Below, one piece after another: positions 1-5,800 of a DNA stretch of 8,525 bases. The translations under genes were made by a program, and so were the position numbers. Under the pieces are notes generated by a model, which saw only the letters and a list, made by a program, of their open reading frames with translations, made no database searches and was not told the origin of the DNA. The stretch comes from Gemmatimonadota bacterium (lineage in GTDB: Bacteria > Gemmatimonadota > Gemmatimonadetes > Longimicrobiales > Longimicrobiaceae): the NCBI GenBank assembly GCA_019240375.1, contig JAFAYN010000093.1:1-8525 (forward strand), in the 5' to 3' direction. Within the stretch, counting starts at the first letter, position 1; each line of letters begins with the position of its first letter.

Positions 1-1155
1 CGGGCGCTGGCCGCGGCGGGGGCGGCGGCGCCGCTGGTGGTGGGGGCGCGGGCGGACCATCGGCTGGCGGTGGCGCTGGTGCGCTCCGGGGCGGCGGACT
101 ACTTCGCTCTCCCGGAAGACCTGGACGCGCTGCGCGCCGAGCTGGCGGAGCGGGCGCGGCGGCGGGAGGCCCACGCGGCGGGGGGACGCCACGCCGCGGC
201 GGAGCGCGCCACCTTCGACTTCGGGCGCATCGTGGGGGAGAGCCCGCTGCTGCGCGCCGAGCTGGACCGCGCCGCCCGGGTGATCCCCCGCGACCGGGCC
301 ACGGTGCTGATCACCGGCGAGACCGGGACGGGGAAGGAGCTGCTGGCGCAGGCCATCCACTACAACGGCCCGCGCGCGGCGGCGCCCTTCGTGGAGCTGA
401 ACTGCACCGCCATCCCCTCGGGACTCCTGGAGTCGGAGCTGTTCGGGCACGAGCGCGGCGCCTTCACCGACGCGCGCACCGCCAAGCCGGGGCTCTTCGA
501 GTCGGCCCACGGGGGGACGCTCTTCCTGGACGAGATCGGCGACCTCCCCTACACGCTGCAGGGAAAGATCCTCAAGGCGCTGGAGGAGAAGCAGGTGCGC
601 CGCCTGGGGGCGGTCCGGGCGCGCGAGGTGGACGTGCGGATCATCGCCGCCACCCACGTGGACCTGGAAGAGGCGGTGCGGAGCGGCGCCTTCCGCGAGG
701 ACCTGTACTACCGCCTCAGCGTCCTCCCCCTGCACCTCCCCCCGCTCCGCGAGCGCGGCGAGGACGTGGTCCTCCTGGCCGAGCACTTCCTGCGCACCCT
801 CGCCCGGCAGTACGAGCTCCCCGTCCCGCCCATCGACGCGCCGCTCCGCCGCGCCCTGCTGGCGCACCCCTGGCCCGGGAACGTGCGGGAATTGCGCAAC
901 GGGATCGAGCGCGCCCTCCTCCTGGGAGACGGTGGGCTGGACCCCGGCGACCTCTTCCCCCACGCGCGCGCCGCTTCGCCCTCGTCGCGCGGCGGGCCGA
1001 TCCCCTTCCCGGCGCCGATGGAGGAGATCGAGCGCGCCGCGGCGTTGGCGATGACCGAGCAGATGGCCGGGAACAAGAGCGCCGCGGCCGAGGCGCTGCG
1101 CATCTCCCGCTCGCGGCTGTACCGCCTGCTGGGCGAGGAGAGTGTCCCGGAATGA
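1..1155 (+). CDS. Sigma-54-dependent transcriptional activator (bEBP), 5'-truncated by the window edge
   Basis: The reading frame is open from base 1, so the true start lies upstream; the GTG at 37 is only the first internal start codon. Residue numbers count from that GTG. Residues 1-45 look like the end of a receiver-like domain (GAADYFALPEDLDAL). A central AAA+ domain follows: Walker A GETGTGK (94-100), the sigma-54 contact loop GAFTDA (141-146), Walker B TLFLDEIGDL (161-170), sensor I AATH (204-207), arginine-finger region REDLYYRL (220-227) and sensor II WPGNVREL (279-286). A Fis-type helix-turn-helix closes the protein (about 344-366). The family hydrolyses ATP to remodel sigma-54 RNA polymerase from upstream enhancer sites. 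The contact loop is GAFTDA rather than the usual GAFTGA. The receiver remnant has Leu before Pro where true receivers have Lys-Pro, so phosphorylation may not be the input. Two predicted sigma-54 promoters lie just downstream, which makes local control plausible. Family call is firm; signal and targets are inferred. Confidence 0.95.
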   Translation, partial: RALAAAGAAAPLVVGARADHRLAVALVRSGAADYFALPEDLDALRAELAERARRREAHAAGGRHAAAERATFDFGRIVGESPLLRAELDRAARVIPRDRATVLITGETGTGKELLAQAIHYNGPRAAAPFVELNCTAIPSGLLESELFGHERGAFTDARTAKPGLFESAHGGTLFLDEIGDLPYTLQGKILKALEEKQVRRLGAVRAREVDVRIIAATHVDLEEAVRSGAFREDLYYRLSVLPLHLPPLRERGEDVVLLAEHFLRTLARQYELPVPPIDAPLRRALLAHPWPGNVRELRNGIERALLLGDGGLDPGDLFPHARAASPSSRGGPIPFPAPMEEIERAAALAMTEQMAGNKSAAAEALRISRSRLYRLLGEESVPE

Positions 1156-1159
1156 GACA
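1143..1159 (+). promoter_or_regulatory. Putative activator binding site (site A, TGTCCCG-type 17-mer)
   Basis: TGTCCCGGAATGAGACA is an imperfect inverted repeat: TGTCCCG, three bases, then a right arm matching CGGGACA at 5 of 7 positions. It overlaps the last codons and stop of the sigma-54 activator gene. Its centre is about 94 bases upstream of the start predicted from the -24/-12 element at 1220-1234, a normal distance for a sigma-54 enhancer. The same TGTCCCG head and terminal CA recur at 2949 and 2969 ahead of the copper-protein operon. That this is the neighbouring activator's site is inference. Confidence 0.45.
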
Positions 1160-1219
1160 TCCGTCCCGGCCCGCTACAGCGCCCGGCCCGCGAAGCGAGC
1201 CGTGGCGCGGGGAAACGCA

Positions 1220-1234
1220 CGGTGCGCGGCTTGC
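1220..1234 (+). promoter_or_regulatory. Predicted sigma-54 (-24/-12) promoter for the lipoprotein-TPR pair
   Basis: The element CGGTGCGCGGCTTGC has the invariant GG (1221-1222) and GC (1233-1234) at the canonical spacing, plus CG at positions 6-7 and TTGC, against consensus TGGCACG-N4-TTGC. The predicted start is near 1245, leaving a leader of about 44 bases before the ATG at 1289. Eleven of sixteen positions, including the trailing C, are identical to the element at 3073-3087. A sigma-54 activator gene immediately upstream and a candidate enhancer at 1143-1159 support the call. Confidence 0.55.
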
Positions 1235-1288
1235 CACCCCCGTCCGTCCGGTTCACCAGTGAGCTCCTTTTCCCAGCGCGACTCCGCC

Positions 1289-1912
1289 ATGCGAGCACTA
1301 CGGATCCTGAAGCGGTTCCTCCCCCTCCTCGCCCTGCCCCTCGCGGCCGGCTGCGAGGACATCTTCGGCTCGGGCGGGGACCGGGTCGCGGAGGACCGGC
1401 TGACCTTCATCCGGGCGGCGGCCGACGCGCCCCCGCTGAGCGCCCAGTCCGTCACCCTCTGGGCGAAGCCCGGGGCGACGCGCCGCGCGACGATCAGCTA
1501 CGTGGGAGTGCCGCACTACCAGCACGACCTATGCATGGAGTTCACCGTCCCCGCCGGCGCGCTGGTCCGCCGCCCTGACGGGACCCCCGTGCAGGCGGGG
1601 GACTCGGTGCAGATCACCGTCCGCGTGGTCGACGCGGCGCGGTTCATCTTCCAGTTCGAGCCCTCGGGGCTGCGCTTCGCGGCGGGGAACCCGGCGAAGC
1701 TGCGCGTCTCGTACTGGTGGGCCGACCGGGACTACAACGGCGACGGGGTGGTGGACCGCCTGGACACCGGGATCTCGGACCGGTTCGGCCTGTGGCGCCA
1801 GGAGCGCGAGGGGGAGCCGTGGTCCCGCCTCCAGACCTCCCGGTTCGCCGACGTCCAGGAGGTGACCACCGACGTTCCCGGCTTCACCCGCTACGCAGTG
1901 GCTAGCAACTGA
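1289..1912 (+). CDS. Envelope lipoprotein with ZU5-like beta-sandwich and a DxNxDGxxDxxD calcium motif
   Basis: The protein has 207 residues. I chose the ATG at 1289 because it places a lipoprotein signal at the N-terminus: MRALRILKRF, a hydrophobic stretch, then a lipobox LAAGC with Cys22 as the lipidated residue. The frame is open further upstream, but that stretch has no signal sequence and crosses the predicted promoter. No Shine-Dalgarno is evident. The mature part reads like the ZU5-type sandwich common in secreted proteins of this lineage: FTVPAGAL (85-92), a valine-rich QITVRVV strand, FEPSGLRF (123-130), an SYWWAD strand (141-146), LWRQEREGEPW and a closing VPGFTRYAVAS. A single exact dockerin/thrombospondin-type-3-like loop, DYNGDGVVDRLD (148-159), lies between two strands and should bind calcium. 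It is followed after 7 bases by the TPR gene and is probably cotranscribed. Lipoprotein call is strong; fold is from pattern memory; the biological role is unknown. Confidence 0.8.
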   Translation: MRALRILKRFLPLLALPLAAGCEDIFGSGGDRVAEDRLTFIRAAADAPPLSAQSVTLWAKPGATRRATISYVGVPHYQHDLCMEFTVPAGALVRRPDGTPVQAGDSVQITVRVVDAARFIFQFEPSGLRFAAGNPAKLRVSYWWADRDYNGDGVVDRLDTGISDRFGLWRQEREGEPWSRLQTSRFADVQEVTTDVPGFTRYAVASN

Positions 1913-1919
1913 CCCGATC

Positions 1920-2927
1920 GTGACGCAGCGCCCCGCACCCGCTCCCGACCCCCTGCTGGAGGAGGTCCGCGCCCTCGCCGCACGGCGGGAGTGGCCGCGG
2001 ATCGTGGAGCGCGTGTCCCCCCTGGTCGGGGAGGTGGAGGAGCCGGAAACGCTCTTCCACTACGCCGACGCGTTGCGCCGGGTGGGGCGCACCCCGGACG
2101 CGCTCTGCGCGGCCGAGGGGCTGGAAACACCCGTCCGCCAGCGGGGGGACCGGCGCCTGCGGGTGAACCTGGTCAACCTGATCGGGATCTGCCTATTCGA
2201 GCTTGGCCGCAACGCCGCCGCGGAGGAGCGCTTCGGCGAGCTGATGGAGCTGGCGGGCGAGTGGGGCGACGAGGAGTTCGCCGGCCGCGCCTGCAACAAC
2301 CTGGGGATGCTCGCCAACGTGCGCGGCGACCCGGACGGCGCGCTGGGGTGGTACGGGCGCGCGGTGGCCTTCTACCAGCGGCTGGGGTACACCCGCGGGC
2401 TGGCGCAGACCCACCACAACCTGGGGATCTCGTACCGCGACCTGGGCCACGAGGACGAGGCCGACGCCCACTACCTGCGCGCCATCGAGCTGGCCGCCGC
2501 GGCGGCCAGCGAGGACGTGGTGGCGCTGGCGGAAACGGAGCGCGCGGTTCTGCGCGCCCGCGCCGGCGACGGGGAGCTGGCCGGCACCCTGGCCGGGCGC
2601 GCCCGCGACCGCTACGAGCGGATCGGCGATCCGCTGGGGCGCGCCGAGGCGGTCCGCGTGCTGGCGCTGGCGTCGCGCACCGCCGGCCGGGACGACCAGG
2701 CCGCGCTGCACCTGGAGGAAGCCTTCGCCGTGGCGCGCGACGCTTCCGACCCCCTCCTCCTGGCCGAGGTGCAGCGCGACCGCGGGCTCCTCCTCCGCGA
2801 CCGGGGCGAGGTCGCCGCCGCGCGCGACGCGCTGGAGGACGCCGCCGGGCAGTTCGAGCGCATCGGCGCCGCCGCCGACGCGGCGACGGTCCGCTCGCTC
2901 CTGCAGGAGCTTCCCGCCGGGGCCTGA
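1920..2927 (+). CDS. TPR protein with six 40-residue repeats
   Basis: The protein has 335 residues and starts at GTG 1920, 7 bases after the lipoprotein stop. There is no clear Shine-Dalgarno, so translation is probably coupled to the upstream gene. There is no signal peptide or membrane segment, so it is likely cytoplasmic. From about residue 86 the sequence falls into six repeats with a period of exactly 40 residues, with equivalent positions at N86/G89, N126/G129, N167/G169, then 207, 247 and 287. The best-preserved copies carry NNLGMLANVRGDPDGALGWY and HHNLGISYRDLGHEDEADA, typical TPR helix A/B signatures of the 40-42 residue kinesin-light-chain/TPR_12 class. Such solenoids bind peptides or partner proteins. 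No enzymatic or DNA-binding domain is attached. Pairing with the lipoprotein and the sigma-54 activator suggests an adaptor role in the same response, which is inference. Confidence 0.88.
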   Translation: MTQRPAPAPDPLLEEVRALAARREWPRIVERVSPLVGEVEEPETLFHYADALRRVGRTPDALCAAEGLETPVRQRGDRRLRVNLVNLIGICLFELGRNAAAEERFGELMELAGEWGDEEFAGRACNNLGMLANVRGDPDGALGWYGRAVAFYQRLGYTRGLAQTHHNLGISYRDLGHEDEADAHYLRAIELAAAAASEDVVALAETERAVLRARAGDGELAGTLAGRARDRYERIGDPLGRAEAVRVLALASRTAGRDDQAALHLEEAFAVARDASDPLLLAEVQRDRGLLLRDRGEVAAARDALEDAAGQFERIGAAADAATVRSLLQELPAGA

Positions 2928-2948
2928 CCCCGCTCCCACCTCCGCCCC

Positions 2949-2965
2949 TGTCCCGAACGGGGGCA
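2949..2965 (+). promoter_or_regulatory. Putative activator binding site (site B)
   Basis: TGTCCCGAACGGGGGCA begins with the same seven bases as sites A and C and has a partial CGGG-type right arm. It lies in the intergenic region between the TPR gene and the copper-protein operon, centred about 141 bases upstream of the start predicted for the 3073-3087 promoter. With site C it forms part of a 12-base direct repeat (CCCTGTCCCGAA at 2946 and 2966) spaced exactly 20 bases, about two helical turns, so both copies face the same side of the DNA. Its function is inferred. Confidence 0.45.
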
Positions 2966-2968
2966 CCC

Positions 2969-2985
2969 TGTCCCGAAACGCTACA
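2969..2985 (+). promoter_or_regulatory. Putative activator binding site (site C)
   Basis: TGTCCCGAAACGCTACA is the second copy of the tandem pair. The left arm TGTCCCG is exact and the right arm is degenerate but ends in ACA. It is centred about 121 bases upstream of the predicted sigma-54 start for the cupredoxin operon. A pair of enhancer sites in helical phase is the normal layout for cooperative binding by a bEBP. Confidence 0.45.
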
Positions 2986-2998
2986 TCGCCCGTTTCCA

Positions 2999-3020
2999 CG
3001 CCACCGGAGTTCCGGTGGCG
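2999..3020 (+). terminator. Perfect 10-bp inverted repeat: terminator of the TPR unit or operator
   Basis: The arms CGCCACCGGA and TCCGGTGGCG are exact reverse complements separated by GT. As RNA this gives a 9-bp GC-rich stem with a four-base loop, 71 bases after the TPR stop. The following bases (TAAGTGTATG) are not a U-tract, so intrinsic termination would be weak. As DNA it is a nearly continuous palindrome between the candidate enhancers and the sigma-54 promoter of the copper operon, so it could equally be a regulator's operator. Confidence 0.4.
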
Positions 3021-3072
3021 TAAGTGTATGTGCCACAAGCGTCTGTGCGCCGTGCCGCCGGTGCCGGGCGAC

Positions 3073-3087
3073 TGGACGGCGGATTGC
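3073..3087 (+). promoter_or_regulatory. Predicted sigma-54 (-24/-12) promoter of the cupredoxin/barrel operon
   Basis: TGGACGGCGGATTGC has TGG at the -24 element (GG at 3074-3075), G at position 7 and TTGC with GC at 3086-3087, at exactly the spacing required by sigma-54. The predicted start is near 3098, giving a leader of about 41 bases before the ATG at 3139. The upstream tandem TGTCCCG sites at 2949 and 2969 lie at enhancer distance. I saw no convincing sigma-70 promoter in this intergenic region. Confidence 0.6.
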
Positions 3088-3128
3088 CCCTGGAAGGGTC
3101 GAGTCTCACCCCTCTTCCTTCCCTTCTC

Positions 3129-3132
3129 GAGG
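3129..3132 (+). promoter_or_regulatory. Ribosome binding site that fixes the cupredoxin start
   Basis: GAGG lies six bases before the ATG at 3139. It supports this start over the in-frame ATG at 3028, whose 37-residue extension would lack a signal sequence and would begin upstream of the predicted sigma-54 promoter. Confidence 0.55.
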
Positions 3133-3138
3133 TGGCGC

Positions 3139-3534
3139 ATGATCGGCAAAAAGGTTCGAGCATCCCTGCTCACGGTACTGGTCGCGGTCGCGGGCGGAGC
3201 GCTCGCGGTGGCCTGCTCCGGCGGCGACTCCGGCGGCGGGACGGACCCCACCGGGACCGGGAACGGAAACGTCACGGTCGTCCGGGCGAGCGGGACCAGC
3301 TGGTCGCCCGCCAGCGTGACCATCAAGGCGGGCGACAAGGTGCGCTGGACCTCGGACGGCGCGCTCCCCCACAACGTGGAGTCCGAGACCGGCGCGTGGG
3401 GGCTCGCCAGCCTCCCGGCGGCCACCTCCACCTTCGAGCAGACCTTCAACACCCCCGGGACGTACCGCTTCCGGTGCAACTTCCACTCGTCCAACTTCAC
3501 CACCGGGATGGTCGGTGTGGTGACGGTGCAGTGA
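3139..3534 (+). CDS. Cupredoxin (plastocyanin-like) lipoprotein
   Basis: The protein has 131 residues. The N-terminus is a lipoprotein signal: MIGKKVR, a hydrophobic core, then LAVAC with Cys26 as the lipidation site. A Ser/Gly/Thr-rich tether (27-44) follows. The rest is one cupredoxin domain: VTVVRASGTSWSPASVTIKA (45-64), GDKVRW, the first copper ligand in LPHNV (His78), and the C-terminal ligand loop with Cys113, His116 and Met124 before the final strand GVVTV. This is a complete type 1 copper ligand set, so it should carry electrons or bind copper at the membrane surface facing the periplasm. The Cys-x2-His-x7-Met loop is longer than the plastocyanin/pseudoazurin Cys-x2-His-x4-Met. Its stop TGA shares an A with the next gene's ATG, so the two are translationally coupled. 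Redox partner unknown. Confidence 0.92.
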   Translation: MIGKKVRASLLTVLVAVAGGALAVACSGGDSGGGTDPTGTGNGNVTVVRASGTSWSPASVTIKAGDKVRWTSDGALPHNVESETGAWGLASLPAATSTFEQTFNTPGTYRFRCNFHSSNFTTGMVGVVTVQ

Positions 3535-4643
3535 TGCGCGCCCTGATGATCGCGTTCGCGCCGCTCCTGGCCGCGAACGCACTCCCGGCCCAGTCGTACA
3601 TGGATCGCTCCCCGGCGATCTCCGGCACCTGGACGCTCTCGAGCGGGGAGGCGGCCTTTTCCTTCGCGCACCGCTTCGAGTTCCTGAACGGCGGAGACGA
3701 GGTGATCAACGTCCCCACGCTCGACTTCGCGGTCGGGCTCCCGCTGGGGCTCACCGCCGGGCTCGACTACACCTCCAACAGCGAGATCGTCCCCAGCCGG
3801 CTGGGGCAGAACGAGACGCAGTACTGGCTGAAGCGCGCCTTTGGGGTGGGGGAGGCCCTCCGCTTCTCGGGGCTGGCGGCGTACAACACCAACGCGCGCA
3901 GCCTGGACGGTGCGGTGAGCGCGCGGACCACCTTCGGGCCGGTGGCGCTGCTGGGTGAGCTGCGGGGGTTCAGCCACCGCTACGGCGAGGACACGCCGGG
4001 GATGGCGGGGACGGTGGGCGCGGTGGTGCGCCTCACCCCGTACCTGGGGGTCTCGGGCGACGTGGGGCAGGCGTTCTTCGGCGACTCGCCGCCGGTGGTG
4101 TGGAGCGCGGGGGTGGCCATTGCCATCCCGGGGAGCCCGCACACCATCTCCATGCACGCCACCAACGGCGGGGCGCTCACCCTGCAGGGGGCGGCGCACC
4201 GCAAGGAGATCGGCGCGGAAAAGCGGCGCTACGGCTTCATCTTCACCGTGCCGCTGGGGACCGGCTCACGCTGGGCGCGGATCTTCCGCCCCGAGCACGG
4301 GGAGGCGCTTCCGGCGCCGGCCCCGATGTCGGCCGCTCCCGACTCCGCCACCTCGACGGGGAACGCGGCGGCTCCCGCCGCGGCCGACAGCGTCGCAGCG
4401 CGGGTGGAGATCCGCCAGATCGCCTACACGGTGAAGACGGTACGCATCCACGCGGGGCAGAGCGTGGAGTGGATCAACCGCGACCCGCTGCAGCACACCG
4501 TCACGGGCGACAACGGGAAGTGGAGCAGCCCGCTGATCTCCGAGGGGCAGCGCTACGTGCAGCGCTTCGACCAGCCGGGACGGTACAAGTACCACTGCCT
4601 CCCGCACCCGCAGATGCAGGCCGTGGTGATCGTAGAAAAGTAG
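3534..4643 (+). CDS. Outer-membrane beta-barrel fused to a C-terminal cupredoxin domain
   Basis: The protein has 369 residues. I chose the ATG at 3534, which overlaps the cupredoxin stop (TGATG), because it begins a clean Sec signal peptide, MRALMIAFAPLLAANALPAQ, with cleavage near residue 19-20. The frame runs open upstream to 3024, but only as a shadow of the preceding gene. Residues 21 to about 250 alternate amphipathic strands and turns, ending in YGFIFTVPLG. They resemble the DUF5777 family of barrel proteins; that assignment is from memory and less sure than 'barrel'. An Ala/Pro/Ser linker (256-288) leads to a cupredoxin domain (289-369) with ligands His321 (LQHTV), Cys355, His358 and Met361 (CLPHPQM), a Cys-x2-His-x2-Met loop. 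A barrel's C-terminus faces the periplasm, so the copper domain should be periplasmic and could exchange electrons or copper with the upstream lipoprotein. The fusion is unusual; function is inferred. Confidence 0.85.
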   Translation: MRALMIAFAPLLAANALPAQSYMDRSPAISGTWTLSSGEAAFSFAHRFEFLNGGDEVINVPTLDFAVGLPLGLTAGLDYTSNSEIVPSRLGQNETQYWLKRAFGVGEALRFSGLAAYNTNARSLDGAVSARTTFGPVALLGELRGFSHRYGEDTPGMAGTVGAVVRLTPYLGVSGDVGQAFFGDSPPVVWSAGVAIAIPGSPHTISMHATNGGALTLQGAAHRKEIGAEKRRYGFIFTVPLGTGSRWARIFRPEHGEALPAPAPMSAAPDSATSTGNAAAPAAADSVAARVEIRQIAYTVKTVRIHAGQSVEWINRDPLQHTVTGDNGKWSSPLISEGQRYVQRFDQPGRYKYHCLPHPQMQAVVIVEK

Positions 4644-4664
4644 GCCGGCTCTCCGCCGAAGCTT

Positions 4665-4699
4665 CGAGCCCCCGTCCGGTCCGCCCGGGTGGGGGCTCG
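4665..4699 (+). terminator. Inverted repeat downstream of the cupredoxin/barrel operon
   Basis: CGAGCCCCC (4665-4673) and GGGGGCTCG (4691-4699) are perfect complements around a 17-base loop, 21 bases after the operon's stop codon. The tail is TCGTTCC with no long T-run. It probably ends the operon and insulates the deformylase gene. Confidence 0.5.
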
Positions 4700-4773
4700 T
4701 CGTTCCGCCCGGGTTGCGCCGCGGTTCCCCCGGTGAGACGTTTCGCCCGGCGACGGACGTGGAGATCATCACC

Positions 4774-4780
4774 GGAGGAA
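4774..4780 (+). promoter_or_regulatory. Strong Shine-Dalgarno that sets the deformylase start
   Basis: GGAGGAA lies five bases before the ATG at 4786. It decides in favour of that start over the in-frame GTG at 4714, whose 24-residue extension has no counterpart in deformylases. Confidence 0.75.
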
Positions 4781-4785
4781 GATCG

Positions 4786-5316
<531 letters not shown>

Positions 5317-5317
5317 G

Positions 5318-5689
5318 TCACCCCCGCGCCCGCTCGTACTCGTCGAGGAGGCGCTTCGGGGCGTGGCGGCGCCAGGAGTCGAGCACCAGCGCGCGGAGCC
5401 GATCCGGGTGGACCGCGGCCAGGCGGACCAGCACGATCGGGTAGTCGCGGTAGTGGCCGGTGGTGAAGAAAGCGCGGGGATCGGACTCCAGCAGGTGGTC
5501 GCGCTCGTACGTGTCGGTCTTGAGCACGATCGACTCGCCGTCCTCCTTGAGGCGGATGAAGAACTTCCCCCGCACCCGGAAGGCCGGAGTGCCGTAGGAG
5601 GTCCCCTCCTCCACGCCGGGGAGGGCGAGCGCGTACTCGCGCAGCTGCTGGAAGGTGACGCCTGTGGCGCCCTCGGTCGTGTCGCTCAC
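5318..5689 (-). CDS. MmcQ/YjbR-family protein
   Basis: The protein has 123 residues. The start is GTG (complement of 5687-5689); no better start is visible, and the family core begins soon after at VTFQQLREYALALPGVEEG. Other family landmarks are SYGTPAFRVRGKFFIRL (31-47), a DPRAFFTTGHYRDYPIVLVRLA block (70-91) and the C-terminal SWRRHAPKRLLDEY helix. The family has a CyaY-like or double-wing fold and is often called DNA-binding, but its biochemical role is not settled. The stop complement TCA is separated by one G from the deformylase TGA. It may be transcribed from the 110-base gap behind it; I see no clear promoter or Shine-Dalgarno there. Confidence 0.88.
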   Translation of the reverse strand: MSDTTEGATGVTFQQLREYALALPGVEEGTSYGTPAFRVRGKFFIRLKEDGESIVLKTDTYERDHLLESDPRAFFTTGHYRDYPIVLVRLAAVHPDRLRALVLDSWRRHAPKRLLDEYERARG

Positions 5690-5754
5690 CTGTGCCCCGG
5701 TGGCTGGTTCGTGTAGGGTTCGGGAGGGAGCCTCGGCCTTCCTTCCGGAGAAGC

Positions 5755-5786
5755 GCGTCCGGGGAGCGCGGCGGCTCCCCGGACGC
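5755..5786 (-). terminator. 13-bp perfect hairpin after the DUF4142 gene
   Basis: GCGTCCGGGGAGC (5755-5767) pairs perfectly with GCTCCCCGGACGC (5774-5786) around a GCGGCG loop, starting 15 bases beyond the DUF4142 stop in the direction of that gene. There is no U-tract on the - strand, but stability and position fit a transcription terminator or 3'-end-protecting hairpin. Confidence 0.6.
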
Positions 5787-5800
5787 AGCCTATCGCCGGC

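Noticed and set aside
1203..1218. Alternative sigma-54 element TGGCGCGGGGAAACGC
   Set aside because: The GG-to-GC distance is one base too long for sigma-54; the element at 1220-1234 has correct spacing and a TTGC core.
1142..1288. N-terminal extension of the lipoprotein frame
   Set aside because: The 49 extra residues lack a signal sequence and would remove the lipobox from the N-terminus; the predicted sigma-54 promoter also lies inside them.
3016..3033. TGGC...TGC arrangement just after the palindrome as a sigma-54 promoter
   Set aside because: The GG and GC dinucleotides are 15 bases apart instead of 12, so it cannot serve as a -24/-12 element.
3024..3533. N-terminal extension of the barrel-cupredoxin frame upstream of 3534
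   Set aside because: It overlaps the cupredoxin lipoprotein gene and the predicted promoter, is Arg/Gly-rich and would hide the clear signal peptide that begins at 3534.
2193..4199. A 668-codon - strand frame opposite the TPR and copper genes
   Set aside because: It is low-complexity His/Arg/Gly/Val sequence complementary to three well-supported genes and crosses their intergenic regions; a GC-driven shadow.
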